Virus record (IMG/VR): IMGVR_UViG_3300008266_000313
Span: 1 to 38,112 of that record
Origin: a virus
Length of the DNA stretch: 38,112 bases
Reading direction: 5' to 3' (one strand)
Shown here: positions 5,397 to 12,388 of the stretch, piece after piece
How positions within the stretch are numbered: position 1 is the first letter of the stretch
Layout: every line of letters begins with the position of its first letter
Program-made: the position numbers and the translations under genes
Notes under the pieces: model-generated
The model's input: only the letters and a program-made list of their open reading frames with translations
Databases searched by the model: none
What the model was told of the DNA's origin: nothing

Positions 5397-5414
5397 GGGA
5401 TGAAAAAAGTCTTT
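5397..5414 (-). promoter_or_regulatory. Repeated hairpin element, copy 2
   Basis: Core TAGTGGGATGAAAAAAGTC, nearly identical to copy 1 over about 20 bases. The pairing of the two arms is weaker here (GGGA with TCTT). It precedes the candidate short RNA rather than an open frame. Confidence 0.45.
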
Positions 5415-5420
5415 TTATTT

Positions 5421-5444
5421 AAAAAAAGGGGATTACTCCCTTTT
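5421..5444 (-). terminator. Hairpin terminator overlapping the stop of the 5433-5591 gene
   Basis: AAAAGGG at 5424-5430 pairs with CCCTTTT at 5438-5444; on the minus strand a T run follows. The stop codon at 5433-5435 lies in the loop. Confidence 0.55.
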
Positions 5445-5591
5445 ATATTTGCGGATCTTTATATCTGCAAACTCTGCTTGTAAGGTAAATACCTTATTTA
5501 CTTCAAGCATTATCAGTGCTATCTCAGCACTGGGTTTATCTGCAATTAATATCTCAATTGCAGATATAATATCTTTAAGTTCTTGATTCAT
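5433..5591 (-). CDS. Hypothetical small helical protein
   Basis: Product of 52 residues from ATG at 5591 to TAA at 5433, starting MNQELKDIISAIEILIADKP. It reads as two amphipathic helices with a Lys/Arg-rich end (IKIRKYKRE), compatible with a small dimeric or DNA-contacting protein, but no family is recognised. Its leader CTTAAAAACCAATACTATG follows the local pattern, and a copy of the hairpin element (5618-5632) is about 30 bases upstream. Confidence 0.65.
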   Translation of the reverse strand: MNQELKDIISAIEILIADKPSAEIALIMLEVNKVFTLQAEFADIKIRKYKRE

Positions 5592-5617
5592 AGTATTGGT
5601 TTTTAAGATTAAATAGT

Positions 5618-5632
5618 GGGATGAAATATCCC
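5618..5632 (-). promoter_or_regulatory. Repeated hairpin element, copy 3
   Basis: GGGAT-GAAAT-ATCCC around the common core TAGTGGGATGAAA. It lies about 27 bases upstream of the ATG at 5591. The right arm differs from copies 1 and 4 but still pairs with its own left arm, which suggests that the stem itself is conserved. Confidence 0.5.
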
Positions 5633-5663
5633 TTTATATATAAGGTATAAGCCAATTAAAAAA

Positions 5664-5692
5664 AAAGAACAGGGTTATTCACCCTGTTCTTT
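5664..5692 (-). terminator. Perfect 12-base terminator hairpin
   Basis: AAAGAACAGGGT at 5664-5675 and ACCCTGTTCTTT at 5681-5692 pair perfectly around a 5-base loop, and the minus strand continues with TTTTTAATTGG. It overlaps the stop codon (5675) of the upstream gene. Confidence 0.8.
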
Positions 5693-5848
5693 AAGTCTGC
5701 AAACAACAAACACAATATGTGTATTTGTTGTGTAGGTCTTGAATTTCTTCATAGTACCCGCAGTTAGCCACTGATTGATGCGTGTCTGCATCTTTGTAAG
5801 TTCTTTTGCATCAGTGGCTTCGATGCTGAACAAGTCAAATCTGTACAT
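5675..5848 (-). CDS. Hypothetical small protein
   Basis: This 57-residue protein from ATG at 5848 to TAA at 5675 begins MYRFDLFSIEATDAKELTKM and looks like a strand-helix-strand-strand fold (last strand THIVFVVCRL). It is the first gene of the leftward arm, next to the divergent gap, and so is likely transcribed from there. Leader CTCTAAAACCATAGCTATG; repeated hairpin element 23 bases upstream; own terminator overlapping the stop codon. Function unknown. Confidence 0.7.
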   Translation of the reverse strand: MYRFDLFSIEATDAKELTKMQTRINQWLTAGTMKKFKTYTTNTHIVFVVCRLKEQGE

Positions 5849-5870
5849 AGCTATGGTTTTAGAGATAAGC

Positions 5871-5890
5871 TATGGGATGAATAACCCATA
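5871..5890 (-). promoter_or_regulatory. Repeated hairpin element, copy 4
   Basis: TATGGG-ATGAATAA-CCCATA; the stem is longer than in the other copies and the core TGGGATGAA is kept. It lies 23 bases upstream of the ATG at 5848. Confidence 0.5.
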
Positions 5891-5960
5891 ACTTTTTCCC
5901 TGACAAAAAGAATGCTTTTGATTTATCCTGGTAAATATCAGCACTCTGTTCTGAATAGGT

Positions 5961-5970
5961 GGGGTACCCC
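5961..5970. repeat. Palindrome GGGGTACCCC
   Basis: A perfect 10-base palindrome in an otherwise AT-rich gap. It may be an operator half of the divergent region; no known regulator site is recognised. Confidence 0.5.
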
Positions 5971-6007
5971 TTGCCTTAGCTAAGTGGTGGGGGTGATTTG
6001 GTTATTA

Positions 6008-6150
6008 CCCCTCACATTGTAACACACAGATTAGTTTTGCACCCCTCACAACCTAATACATATACTATTCTTATATCCCCTCATATTCTATTACCCATAT
6101 ATTTCTTATACCCTTTTATCTTCTCACAATCTAACACATACTATTGCTTA
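6008..6150. repeat. Four imperfect direct repeats, period about 34-35 bases
   Basis: Units begin CCCCTCACA at 6008, CCCCTCACA at 6042, CCCCTCATA at 6077 and CCCTTTTAT at 6111 (the last with a shifted CTCACA at 6123). Each continues with a segment like TAACACA or TAATACA and then TATACTATTCTTATA. The phase of about three helical turns would put the sites on one face of the DNA, as expected for a regulator array or initiator iterons. Confidence 0.6.
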
Positions 6151-6159
6151 TATATTCTT

Positions 6160-6167
6160 TATATTTG
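6160..6167 (+). promoter_or_regulatory. Candidate -7 promoter element (TATATTTG)
   Basis: TATATTTG matches TAnnTTTG and lies 16 bases before the ATG at 6184. The -33 element is not clear. It supports ATG 6184 as the start of the first rightward gene. Confidence 0.45.
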
Positions 6168-6183
6168 TGTATATTATATAGGT

Positions 6184-6693
6184 ATGCCTACTTATCCGCT
6201 TAATTATCCAATGTATCCTTATTTTCCTACTGCTTTTAAGTATAGGACTCTTTCTAACTTAACCGCGGGGGATTTTGTTGTGCTCTTTAATGATGGAGCT
6301 AATGAGCTAGTAGTAGATAAGCAGGTTATTGACGCGTTTAATCCTTACTTTGGGTTTGTGGTTAATAACTATACCGCGGGTCAAACTGCTGAGATATACC
6401 AACTTAGAGTTGTTAATAATCAGTTAAGTGGATTAATACCCACTGCTACTTATTATGCAGATCCTACAACCCCAGGCGCAGTTACTAATATATTACCCAC
6501 AGGTACTTCTATTATACAGATAATAGGTATAGCAATTAATACTACTGACTTAGATACTCAGTATTATAGATCTATAGAAGGATCTGGTGGAGGTGGTGGA
6601 GGATTAGTGTGTCCTACTTCAGATACACTAATAGATGGAGGAACTTTTTTATCTCCATGTTCTAACACACTAATAGATGCAGGTAGTTTTTAA
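6184..6693 (+). CDS. Putative tail-fibre or tail-associated protein
   Basis: With the start at 6184 the protein has 169 residues. The N-terminus (MPTYPLNYPMYPYFPTAFKY) is rich in Pro and Tyr, the middle is beta-rich, and the C-terminus has a Gly run followed by two copies of a short motif (SDTLIDGGTF and SNTLIDAGSF). Short C-terminal repeats after a glycine linker are common in fibre-associated proteins. It is directly followed by a fibre gene, which supports a tail role; the exact function is unknown. A longer reading from 5998 would start upstream of the promoter element and through repeats and is rejected. Confidence 0.65.
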   Translation: MPTYPLNYPMYPYFPTAFKYRTLSNLTAGDFVVLFNDGANELVVDKQVIDAFNPYFGFVVNNYTAGQTAEIYQLRVVNNQLSGLIPTATYYADPTTPGAVTNILPTGTSIIQIIGIAINTTDLDTQYYRSIEGSGGGGGGLVCPTSDTLIDGGTFLSPCSNTLIDAGSF

Positions 6694-6705
6694 TATCTTT
6701 GTACT

Positions 6706-8132
6706 ATGGCAATAAGAATAAGAAGAGGTACTGATGCTCAGAGACTTACAGTTGTTCTCCAGGATGGAGAAATAGCTTGGACTACAGATACCCAGGAATT
6801 TTATGTAGGTGATGGAGTTACCCTGGGGGGAGTATTTATAGGTCCTAGTACTGGGGCTTTTGTACCTCTTACTAGGAACCTCACTATAAATGGTGTAACT
6901 TTTGACTTATCTGCAGATAGAACTTGGTCAGTAGGTACTGTTACTAGTGTTGGATTTACTGCAGGAACAGGAATATCTTTAGCTGGTACTAATCCTATTA
7001 TAGGATCAGGTACAGTTACAATAACCAACTCCGCACCTGATCAGACTGTGGTACTAACTGCAGGCACAGGTATTGGGGTAGCGGGAGCTTATCCAAACTT
7101 CACAATAAGTAATACAGATCCTACATCAGGAGTTACTTTAGCTTCTGCTGGGGGTACAGAAACTCTTGTAAATGATGGCACAGGTCCTGCTCTAGCAAAC
7201 AAAGGGTTGACTGCGGGTACAGGTATATCTTTATCAAGCACTGCTACTGATGTAACAGTTACCAATTCAGCACCTGACCAGGTAGTAGCTCTTACCGCAG
7301 GAACAGGAATAGGTATCACAGGTACATATCCTAACTTCACTATTACTAATAGTTCACCTTCTAGTGGTGGCACAGTTACTAGTCACCTGACCAGGTAGTA
7401 GCTCTTACCGCGGGAACAGGTATAGGTATCACAGGTGCATATCCTAACTTCACTATTACTAATAGCTCACCTTCTAGTGGTGGCACAGTTACTAGTGTAG
7501 GCTTAGCTCTTCCTACAGAGTTCGCTATTTCTGGATCTCCTGTAACAGGAGCAGGTACACTAACAGGATCTTGGAATGCTCAATCTGCTAACACAGTACT
7601 TTCAGGTCCTACATCTGGTGGTGCAGCAACTCCTACATTTAGAGCTCTTGTGTCAGGAGATATTCCTGATATATCAGCTACCTATCTTACTGTAGCTAAC
7701 GCAGCTCTTAACTATCAACCACTAGACTCAGACCTTACAACTATAGCAGGGTTAACTCCTGCTAATGATGATATTATTCAAAGAAAAGCAGGAGCTTGGA
7801 CAAATAGGACTATTGCTCAGTATTATGCAGATCTTCAACCTAGTGTAAAGGATGATGTATATTTTACATTCTTGTGCTTGTATGGAACAGCGGGAACTGG
7901 TGAGCTTGTTACATTTGCACTAAGAAACACAACTCAAAACACAACAACTACCATAGGCACAACCGCTGCAAATGGAGGAAGTGCAACAGTTGTTACAAAT
8001 GCAACAGTTACTGGACTCAACATTGCAATAGGTGCTTCTGACTTTTTTACTTTGAGGATAACTAATCCAGTTTGGGTGACTAATCCAGTAGGGGCAATTT
8101 ATCGTGTTTTATTAACCTTCAAACGAGCATAG
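6706..8132 (+). CDS. Tail-fibre or receptor-binding protein, frame broken by a duplication
   Basis: Residues 1-50 (RIRRGTDAQR...LQDGEIAWTTDTQEFYVGDG) match the N-terminal domain seen in phage tail fibres and tropism determinants. Glycine/threonine-rich repeats follow (LTAGTGIGV, LTAGTGISL, LTAGTGIGI). The first frame ends with TAG at 7396. A 113-base tandem repeat (7271-7383 and 7384-7496) shifts the frame: the second copy and everything to 8132 are open in another frame that continues the same repeat pattern and ends with a beta-rich tip domain. One missing base at 7383/7384 would restore a protein of about 475 residues. Real inactivation, programmed shift and assembly error are all possible. 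Confidence 0.75.
7271..7496 (+). repeat. 113-base tandem duplication inside the fibre gene
   Basis: Copy 1 at 7271-7383 and copy 2 at 7384-7496 differ at four positions by eye. In the shared protein frame three of the four differences are silent and one changes Thr to Ala. 113 is not a multiple of three, so the duplication as sequenced shifts the frame by one base. Confidence 0.9.
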
Positions 8133-8134
8133 TG

Positions 8135-8341
8135 ATGAAGAGCTATAAATACAAATTACAAGGCGATGGAAGAGATTCTTGGATATGCACTGAAACAGAT
8201 GATTTAGGTAATCTCATAGATGAATACATGGTGTATGAAGATCCTAATACATCAGTACAGAACACAACTCGTGTCCTTGATTTTTTTGCTAATGCTACCC
8301 CAGAAGAGATAGCTGAGATCAAAAGAATATTAAGTTTATAA
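8135..8341 (+). CDS. Small fibre-associated hypothetical protein
   Basis: This 68-residue protein starts at the ATG three bases after the fibre stop codon (a GTG at 8132 is also in frame). It begins MKSYKYKLQGDGRDSWICTE and ends in a helix (ATPEEIAEIKRILSL). Small proteins ending in a helix of the form TPEEIAEIKxIL commonly follow phage fibre genes and may be chaperones or tail-assembly aids; this is a family-level impression. Tight spacing on both sides indicates one operon. Confidence 0.65.
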   Translation: MKSYKYKLQGDGRDSWICTETDDLGNLIDEYMVYEDPNTSVQNTTRVLDFFANATPEEIAEIKRILSL

Positions 8342-9070
8342 ATGAAAAAACTACTTATTGTTACAGCAGTCTATGGTAGACCAGAGCTTACAAAAGTAGT
8401 TCTTGAATATTATAACAAACTTAAACAGGATAGTGGTCTGAGTATCAGTCTATTAGCTGTTGGAAGTGAAGGATTAGTTTCTAAAAAACTATGTGAAGAA
8501 AGCGGTTGGGATTATGTAGAATATCCTAACTCTCCCCTATCTCAAAAGTGGAACCACTTAATTGAAGCATCTAGTAAGTATCAATATGACATGCTTGTTA
8601 TTGTAGGTAGTGATGACCTAGTTAGTAAACAAATACTAGAATATTACTCCTACAACTATAATGAGAATGCCAATTATTACCTAGGCTTTGATCAGTTATA
8701 CTTCCACTGGCTAGACAAAGAAGAAACCTATTTTCTAGAAAACTACTTAACAAAAAGTTTTATTAAGACTATGGGTGCAGGTAGATGCTTCTCAAGATAT
8801 ATTATGACTAGATGTGGGTACAAACCCTGGAACATATTCAAGATTGATAAAGGATTAGATAGCCTTTGTACAAGAAATTTAAAGGTCCTAGGAATAAAAG
8901 AAAAAGTAGTAACCTTTAAAGACACGGGGGGTATCATAGTAGATATTAAGTCGGAGGGGTGTAATATTACTAGTTATGATAAGTTAAAGCCAAGTTTAAC
9001 AAAGGTAGAAAGTGACATTTTAGATAAGCATTTTCCAGAAGAAATGCAAAAGCTTAGGATAATTTCCTAA
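8342..9070 (+). CDS. Glycosyltransferase-like protein (GT-A fold)
   Basis: The 242-residue protein has the start of a GT-A glycosyltransferase: strand-loop MKKLLIVTAVYGRPELTKVV, a following helix, then an acidic sugar-nucleotide motif GSDD (about residues 93-96, after DMLVIV) that would coordinate a metal. Later motifs (MGAGRCFSR near 140-150, KIDKGLDS near 170) fit acceptor-side loops. No membrane segment. It sits among tail-fibre genes in a tight operon, so it may modify virion fibres or a host surface sugar. The donor and acceptor cannot be named. Confidence 0.65.
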   Translation: MKKLLIVTAVYGRPELTKVVLEYYNKLKQDSGLSISLLAVGSEGLVSKKLCEESGWDYVEYPNSPLSQKWNHLIEASSKYQYDMLVIVGSDDLVSKQILEYYSYNYNENANYYLGFDQLYFHWLDKEETYFLENYLTKSFIKTMGAGRCFSRYIMTRCGYKPWNIFKIDKGLDSLCTRNLKVLGIKEKVVTFKDTGGIIVDIKSEGCNITSYDKLKPSLTKVESDILDKHFPEEMQKLRIIS

Positions 9071-9118
9071 TTTAGATTATATTTAGTATATTATTACTAA
9101 CCTATAAATCTGTTTGTC

Positions 9119-9526
9119 ATGAATGAATTTAACCTTCCTAAACAATATAATTGGCAGAAAGGATCTACACCAATTGTAAAAAAATATGTGGCTGATCTTT
9201 ATCAGACTGGTACTTCTGCACCTGTAGTTACAGAATTGTTTAATGATACAGGCTTGTATTTTGAATATGAGTATGTTTCACCAGGAGTATATTCTGTAAC
9301 AGCAAGTGAAAATATTTTTACTGGTCCTACTGGTCAAAAAGTACAAGTTGCTATTAGCAATAATACTTATGTTGATGATGTAGCTGGTCCAGATGGGTTT
9401 AGCATCCTTGCTGTACCTTTCTTTTTCAATGTAATCTTTATTATTACTACAGATCTTTCTGTAGCTGCTAATGGGATTCTTGGAAACAATGTTCAAAATA
9501 CTATTGAAATTACATTTTATTCCTAA
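9119..9526 (+). CDS. Putative tail-associated structural protein
   Basis: The 135-residue product begins MNEFNLPKQYNWQKGSTPIV and is beta-rich throughout with few charged residues, as in virion proteins of the immunoglobulin or fibre type. A hydrophobic stretch near residues 95-110 (ILAVPFFFNVIFIITTDLSV) is more likely buried beta structure than a membrane segment, but the latter cannot be excluded. Its place between fibre genes supports a tail role. No family recognised. Confidence 0.6.
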   Translation: MNEFNLPKQYNWQKGSTPIVKKYVADLYQTGTSAPVVTELFNDTGLYFEYEYVSPGVYSVTASENIFTGPTGQKVQVAISNNTYVDDVAGPDGFSILAVPFFFNVIFIITTDLSVAANGILGNNVQNTIEITFYS

Positions 9527-9544
9527 CCTTTAAAACATATAGTC

Positions 9545-9655
9545 ATGCCACAAGTAGTTGATCAAACACTTTTAGATGCTCTTATTGCAAAATTTGGTAT
9601 AGAAAAAGGAGCAGAGGCTTATGCTGCAATCATGAAAGCTAGAGGTAAAAAATAA
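9545..9655 (+). CDS. Tiny hypothetical protein (36 residues)
   Basis: ATG at 9545 to TAA at 9655 encodes MPQVVDQTLLDALIAKFGIE followed by KGAEAYAAIMKARGKK, a clean amphipathic helical peptide with a basic tail. It fills the space between two structural genes with normal spacing (18 and 8 bases), which supports translation. Role unknown; a virion-associated or assembly peptide is plausible. Confidence 0.5.
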   Translation: MPQVVDQTLLDALIAKFGIEKGAEAYAAIMKARGKK

Positions 9656-9663
9656 GTTTATAT

Positions 9664-10983
9664 ATGAGCATAGGTAACCTAAAAGATTATGGTAATAAGG
9701 GGAATAATTTCCCCTACCAACTTAGAAATCTACAGTTGCTAGGTGAGATCAATCAAGGAATTGATGATCTTGTAGCATCTACTGGAGGACCTATGTCTAC
9801 AGATGCCTTTGGTAGACAAAGAGTATCTAGTCCACTTACTTTATTTGATTCTTCTCATAGATACCGTGATAATGGATTATGGGCTACAGCTACTGCTAGT
9901 GGTGGTACTGCAGTTTTTAGTGCTAATGAAGGACTGGTAAATCTTAATGTAAATACTACTAATGGATCAGAAGTAATTCGTGAGACTTATAAAGTATTTC
10001 CTTATCAACCAGGTAAGTCTTTGCTTGTGCTTAACACCTTTGTGATGGCTCCTGCTCAAACTAATCTTAGACAAAGAGTAGGATACTTTGGTGATGATAA
10101 TGGTATTTATATACAACTTGATAATAACACAGTAAGTTTTGTAGAGAGAAGTTTGGTTACTGGATTAGTTACTGAAACCGTAGTACCTCAATCTTCTTGG
10201 AATGCTGATAAGTTAGATGGTACAGGTCCTTCTAGAGTAACATTAGATATTACTAAAGCTCAAATCCTATTTATGGATATTGAGTGGTTAGGTGAAGGAA
10301 CTGTAAGAGTAGGCTTTATTATAGATGGAGTATTTATAATCTGTCATAGATTTAACCACGCTAATCTTATTACCTCTACTTATATAACCACAGCTTCTCT
10401 ACCATTAAGATATGAGATTACCAATACAGGAGTTACAGCTAGCACTAGCACATTAAAACAAGTATGCTCTACTGTTATCTCTGAAGGAGGTTATGAGCTT
10501 AGAGGAGCGCAACAAGCTGTAGGTACCCCTATTACTACCCCTAGAACTTTTGCTGTAGCAGGTACCTATTATCCTATTATAGGATTAAAGCTTACTGCCA
10601 CAGCTCTAGATGCTATAGTTATAGCTACAGCAATATCTATATTAGGATTAGGTAATGGTAAAAACTATGCTTGGAGAGTAGTACAAGGTGCTACTATAAC
10701 TGGTGGAGCATGGGTACCTGCAGGTGTAGATTCTGCAGTAGAATACAATATTACAGGAACTTCTGTAACAGGTGGTAGAGTACTTGCTCTGGGTTATATA
10801 AACTCTTCTAACCAAGCATCACCTAGTATAAACATACTTAAGGAAGCACTTTTTGCTAACCAGCTAGAAAGAAATGGTTTAACAGGTGTAGCTTTTGAAC
10901 TAATAGTAGAAGCAGCTATAGATACTATAGGAGGAACCCTAGGTATGTATGCTTCTGTTGACTGGGAAGAAGTAAGTAGATAA
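9664..10983 (+). CDS. Large tail or fibre structural protein
   Basis: The 439-residue protein begins with an anchor-like segment (MSIGNLKDYGNKGNNFPYQL) that also starts the next gene. Residues 45-70 (STDAFGRQRVSSPLTLFDSSHRY) match a motif common in virion proteins of large phages (DAFGRLRVSxPxTLFD). The rest is beta-rich with few Lys or Cys. I infer a base, fibre-shaft or adsorption protein. The shared N-terminus suggests that the two products dock at the same site on the virion. Confidence 0.65.
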   Translation: MSIGNLKDYGNKGNNFPYQLRNLQLLGEINQGIDDLVASTGGPMSTDAFGRQRVSSPLTLFDSSHRYRDNGLWATATASGGTAVFSANEGLVNLNVNTTNGSEVIRETYKVFPYQPGKSLLVLNTFVMAPAQTNLRQRVGYFGDDNGIYIQLDNNTVSFVERSLVTGLVTETVVPQSSWNADKLDGTGPSRVTLDITKAQILFMDIEWLGEGTVRVGFIIDGVFIICHRFNHANLITSTYITTASLPLRYEITNTGVTASTSTLKQVCSTVISEGGYELRGAQQAVGTPITTPRTFAVAGTYYPIIGLKLTATALDAIVIATAISILGLGNGKNYAWRVVQGATITGGAWVPAGVDSAVEYNITGTSVTGGRVLALGYINSSNQASPSINILKEALFANQLERNGLTGVAFELIVEAAIDTIGGTLGMYASVDWEEVSR

Positions 10984-11001
10984 TATTAAAATAATAAAGA
11001 T

Positions 11002-11256
11002 ATGTCAGTAGGTAATTTAAAAGACTATGGTAATAAAGGAAATAACTTTCCTTACCAGCTTCAAGCTCTCCAACTTTTAGGAATGAGCCAAAACTTGTTT
11101 CTTAGAGAAACACAAGTTAGTGCTGCAAGCGCAGGCCTTTTAGAAACAGCAATTAATACAGTATTATCTAATAGTACTACTAAGTTTTTAGTATCTAAAA
11201 GCGTAGTATATGATGGTACTACTTGGTATGCTTTTCTTACACTAGCTACTCTTTAA
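11002..11256 (+). CDS. Short protein sharing the virion anchor of its neighbour
   Basis: This 84-residue protein repeats the N-terminus of the previous gene almost exactly for 20 residues (MSVGNLKDYGNKGNNFPYQL), followed by LQALQLLG and a short unrelated C-terminal domain ending DGTTWYAFLTLATL. It may be an alternative or truncated tip that uses the same attachment point, or a remnant of a duplicated fibre gene. It closes the fibre block before the lysis genes. Confidence 0.7.
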   Translation: MSVGNLKDYGNKGNNFPYQLQALQLLGMSQNLFLRETQVSAASAGLLETAINTVLSNSTTKFLVSKSVVYDGTTWYAFLTLATL

Positions 11257-11265
11257 TAGGTTTAA

Positions 11266-11281
11266 TTTGTTTGTTTGTTTG
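11266..11281 (+). repeat. (TTTG)4 simple repeat before a start codon
   Basis: Four exact TTTG units lie five bases before the ATG at 11286. Such tracts can slip during replication; because it is outside the coding frame, slippage would change leader length rather than the protein. Confidence 0.8.
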
Positions 11282-11285
11282 TGTC

Positions 11286-11534
11286 ATGGAGAATGTATCT
11301 AAACTTGAGGATATTGAAAAAAAGATATCCTGCTTAACTGATAAAATAGATGATATTCATAAAGCTCTTGTAGGAGATGCTTATGATAAAGACAAAGGTA
11401 TAGTCCCTAGACTTAAGAAAGTAGAGAGATATGTTGAAGTTGATAAAAAAGTCAAGTGGATTGGTGGAGGCTTTGCTTTAGCAATAGGTGGGGGACTTAA
11501 GACTTTTTGGGATTGGATGTCTAATCACTTTTAA
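11286..11534 (+). CDS. Lysis-block membrane protein
   Basis: With the start at 11286 the product has 82 residues: an N-terminal coiled-coil-like part (SKLEDIEKKISCLTDKIDDI), a charged middle, and one C-terminal hydrophobic segment (KWIGGGFALAIGGGLKTFW). This layout resembles haemolysin-XhlA-like or holin-associated proteins of phages. It is the first of four membrane-linked genes before the endolysin. A longer reading from 11223 would overlap the TTTG tract and the previous gene and is not favoured. Confidence 0.6.
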   Translation: MENVSKLEDIEKKISCLTDKIDDIHKALVGDAYDKDKGIVPRLKKVERYVEVDKKVKWIGGGFALAIGGGLKTFWDWMSNHF

Positions 11535-11547
11535 ATAAAAATATAAA

Positions 11548-11847
11548 ATGAGTACTATACTTTTATCTGCAGATGCATCAGGTGTACCAAGCCTTGGTGT
11601 ATTTGAAACACTTACTCAGTATGGCGCACTGGGTGTAGTAGTACTAGGTTTAGGAGCTGTTCTTTGGTTTATGCTTAAAAGACAGATTGCTTCTGAAGAT
11701 AGATTAAAAGCACGTGTAGATGAGCTTGAAAAGGAGCTTAAAGAGTACATAAAAAATGATCAGAATCAGTTGCGCAGTATTATTGAAAATAATACAAGAA
11801 CTGTAGAAAGCTTTAAGGAACTTTTGCTTACTAGAAAAAGCAAATAA
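11548..11847 (+). CDS. Holin-like or lysis-associated membrane protein
   Basis: The 99-residue product has an extracytoplasmic-type start (MSTILLSADASGVPSLGVFE), one strong membrane segment at about residues 27-45 (GALGVVVLGLGAVLWFML), then a long charged coiled coil (EDRLKARVDELEKELKEYIK) and a basic tail. One-segment proteins with a cytoplasmic coiled coil beside an endolysin gene are typical of BhlA-like holins. The last codons are part of a 14-base direct repeat (11835-11848 and 11867-11880). Confidence 0.6.
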   Translation: MSTILLSADASGVPSLGVFETLTQYGALGVVVLGLGAVLWFMLKRQIASEDRLKARVDELEKELKEYIKNDQNQLRSIIENNTRTVESFKELLLTRKSK

Positions 11848-11880
11848 AGCAGTTTTTGCTTATTGTAAAAAGCAAATAAA
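11835..11880 (+). repeat. 14-base direct repeat flanking a gene junction
   Basis: AAAAAGCAAATAAA occurs at 11835-11848 (containing the stop codon of the upstream gene) and again at 11867-11880, immediately before the next ATG. The segment between also contains TTTGCTT, complementary to AAGCAAA, so a small hairpin is possible. Confidence 0.8.
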
Positions 11881-12384
11881 ATGAAAAAATCTTTATTACC
11901 AGTACTTTTATTGGCTGTTGTAGCACTTGTGCTCTTTGGAATTTTTTCTGCTGGAGATAAACATGTTACAGTAGTAGATAAAAATGTTACCCTGGCTCAG
12001 CAAAATACTCAGCTTAAATCTGAAAACACTCAACTAAAAACTGAAAATACAGAGCTTGTTACTCAAAATAAACAGTTAGTAGAAAAAGTTGAAGAGGTAA
12101 CTATGATGGCAGATAGCCTTGTAGAAGCAACAGAAGAAAAACCAGTACAAGTTGTGGTTCAGGATAAGATTGAAACAAAGTATGGTTGGGCAACACCTGA
12201 TTATGTATTTGAGTTACTTATATTTCAATTAGATAATGGTCCAACCAAACAAGAATATAAAGCCAGTTTACTTGAGGTTTTAAATAATAAGGCGCTGTTT
12301 TACCCCTCAAAAGAAGACCCTGAATCTCCAGGTATTCCAGTAAAGCGCTCTGAAATAGATAGTTTAGTTAATCTTAAATTCTAA
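11881..12384 (+). CDS. Membrane-anchored coiled-coil protein (spanin-like candidate)
   Basis: This 167-residue protein starts with MKKS and a hydrophobic segment (LLPVLLLAVVALVLFGIFSA), giving one N-terminal anchor. Residues 38-78 are heptad-type repeats (NTQLKSENTQLKTENTELVT). A globular C-terminal part follows. An anchored coiled coil placed between holin and endolysin genes is typical of an inner-membrane spanin that spans the periplasm at lysis. No lipobox is present, so it would be the i-spanin; an o-spanin partner is not identified. Confidence 0.55.
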   Translation: MKKSLLPVLLLAVVALVLFGIFSAGDKHVTVVDKNVTLAQQNTQLKSENTQLKTENTELVTQNKQLVEKVEEVTMMADSLVEATEEKPVQVVVQDKIETKYGWATPDYVFELLIFQLDNGPTKQEYKASLLEVLNNKALFYPSKEDPESPGIPVKRSEIDSLVNLKF

Positions 12385-12388
12385 AGAA

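Larger units (their letters stand above)
5849..6183. promoter_or_regulatory. Divergent intergenic control region
   Basis: These 335 bases separate the leftward arm from the rightward genes. They contain a repeated hairpin element (5871-5890), a perfect palindrome GGGGTACCCC (5961-5970), a second GT-rich inverted repeat (GGGGGT near 5991 with ACCCC at 6007-6011), four imperfect direct repeats (6008-6150) and a TATATTTG element. An early frame from 5998 exists but runs through the repeats and promoter and is not likely to be translated. This is the natural place for the transcription switch and possibly an origin. Confidence 0.6.

Noticed and set aside
5998-6183. N-terminal extension of the first rightward gene
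   Set aside because: It would begin upstream of the TATATTTG element and be encoded by the direct repeats; the sequence is low-complexity and the ATG at 6184 fits the promoter spacing.
6694-6701. TATCTTTG as a promoter -7 element
   Set aside because: It matches TAnnTTTG but lies only four bases before the ATG at 6706, which would put the transcription start inside the gene.
6801-7373. Two open frames on the minus strand opposite the fibre gene
   Set aside because: They are shadows of Gly/Thr-rich repeats, have no leader motif and are the only minus-strand genes proposed in a fully rightward block.
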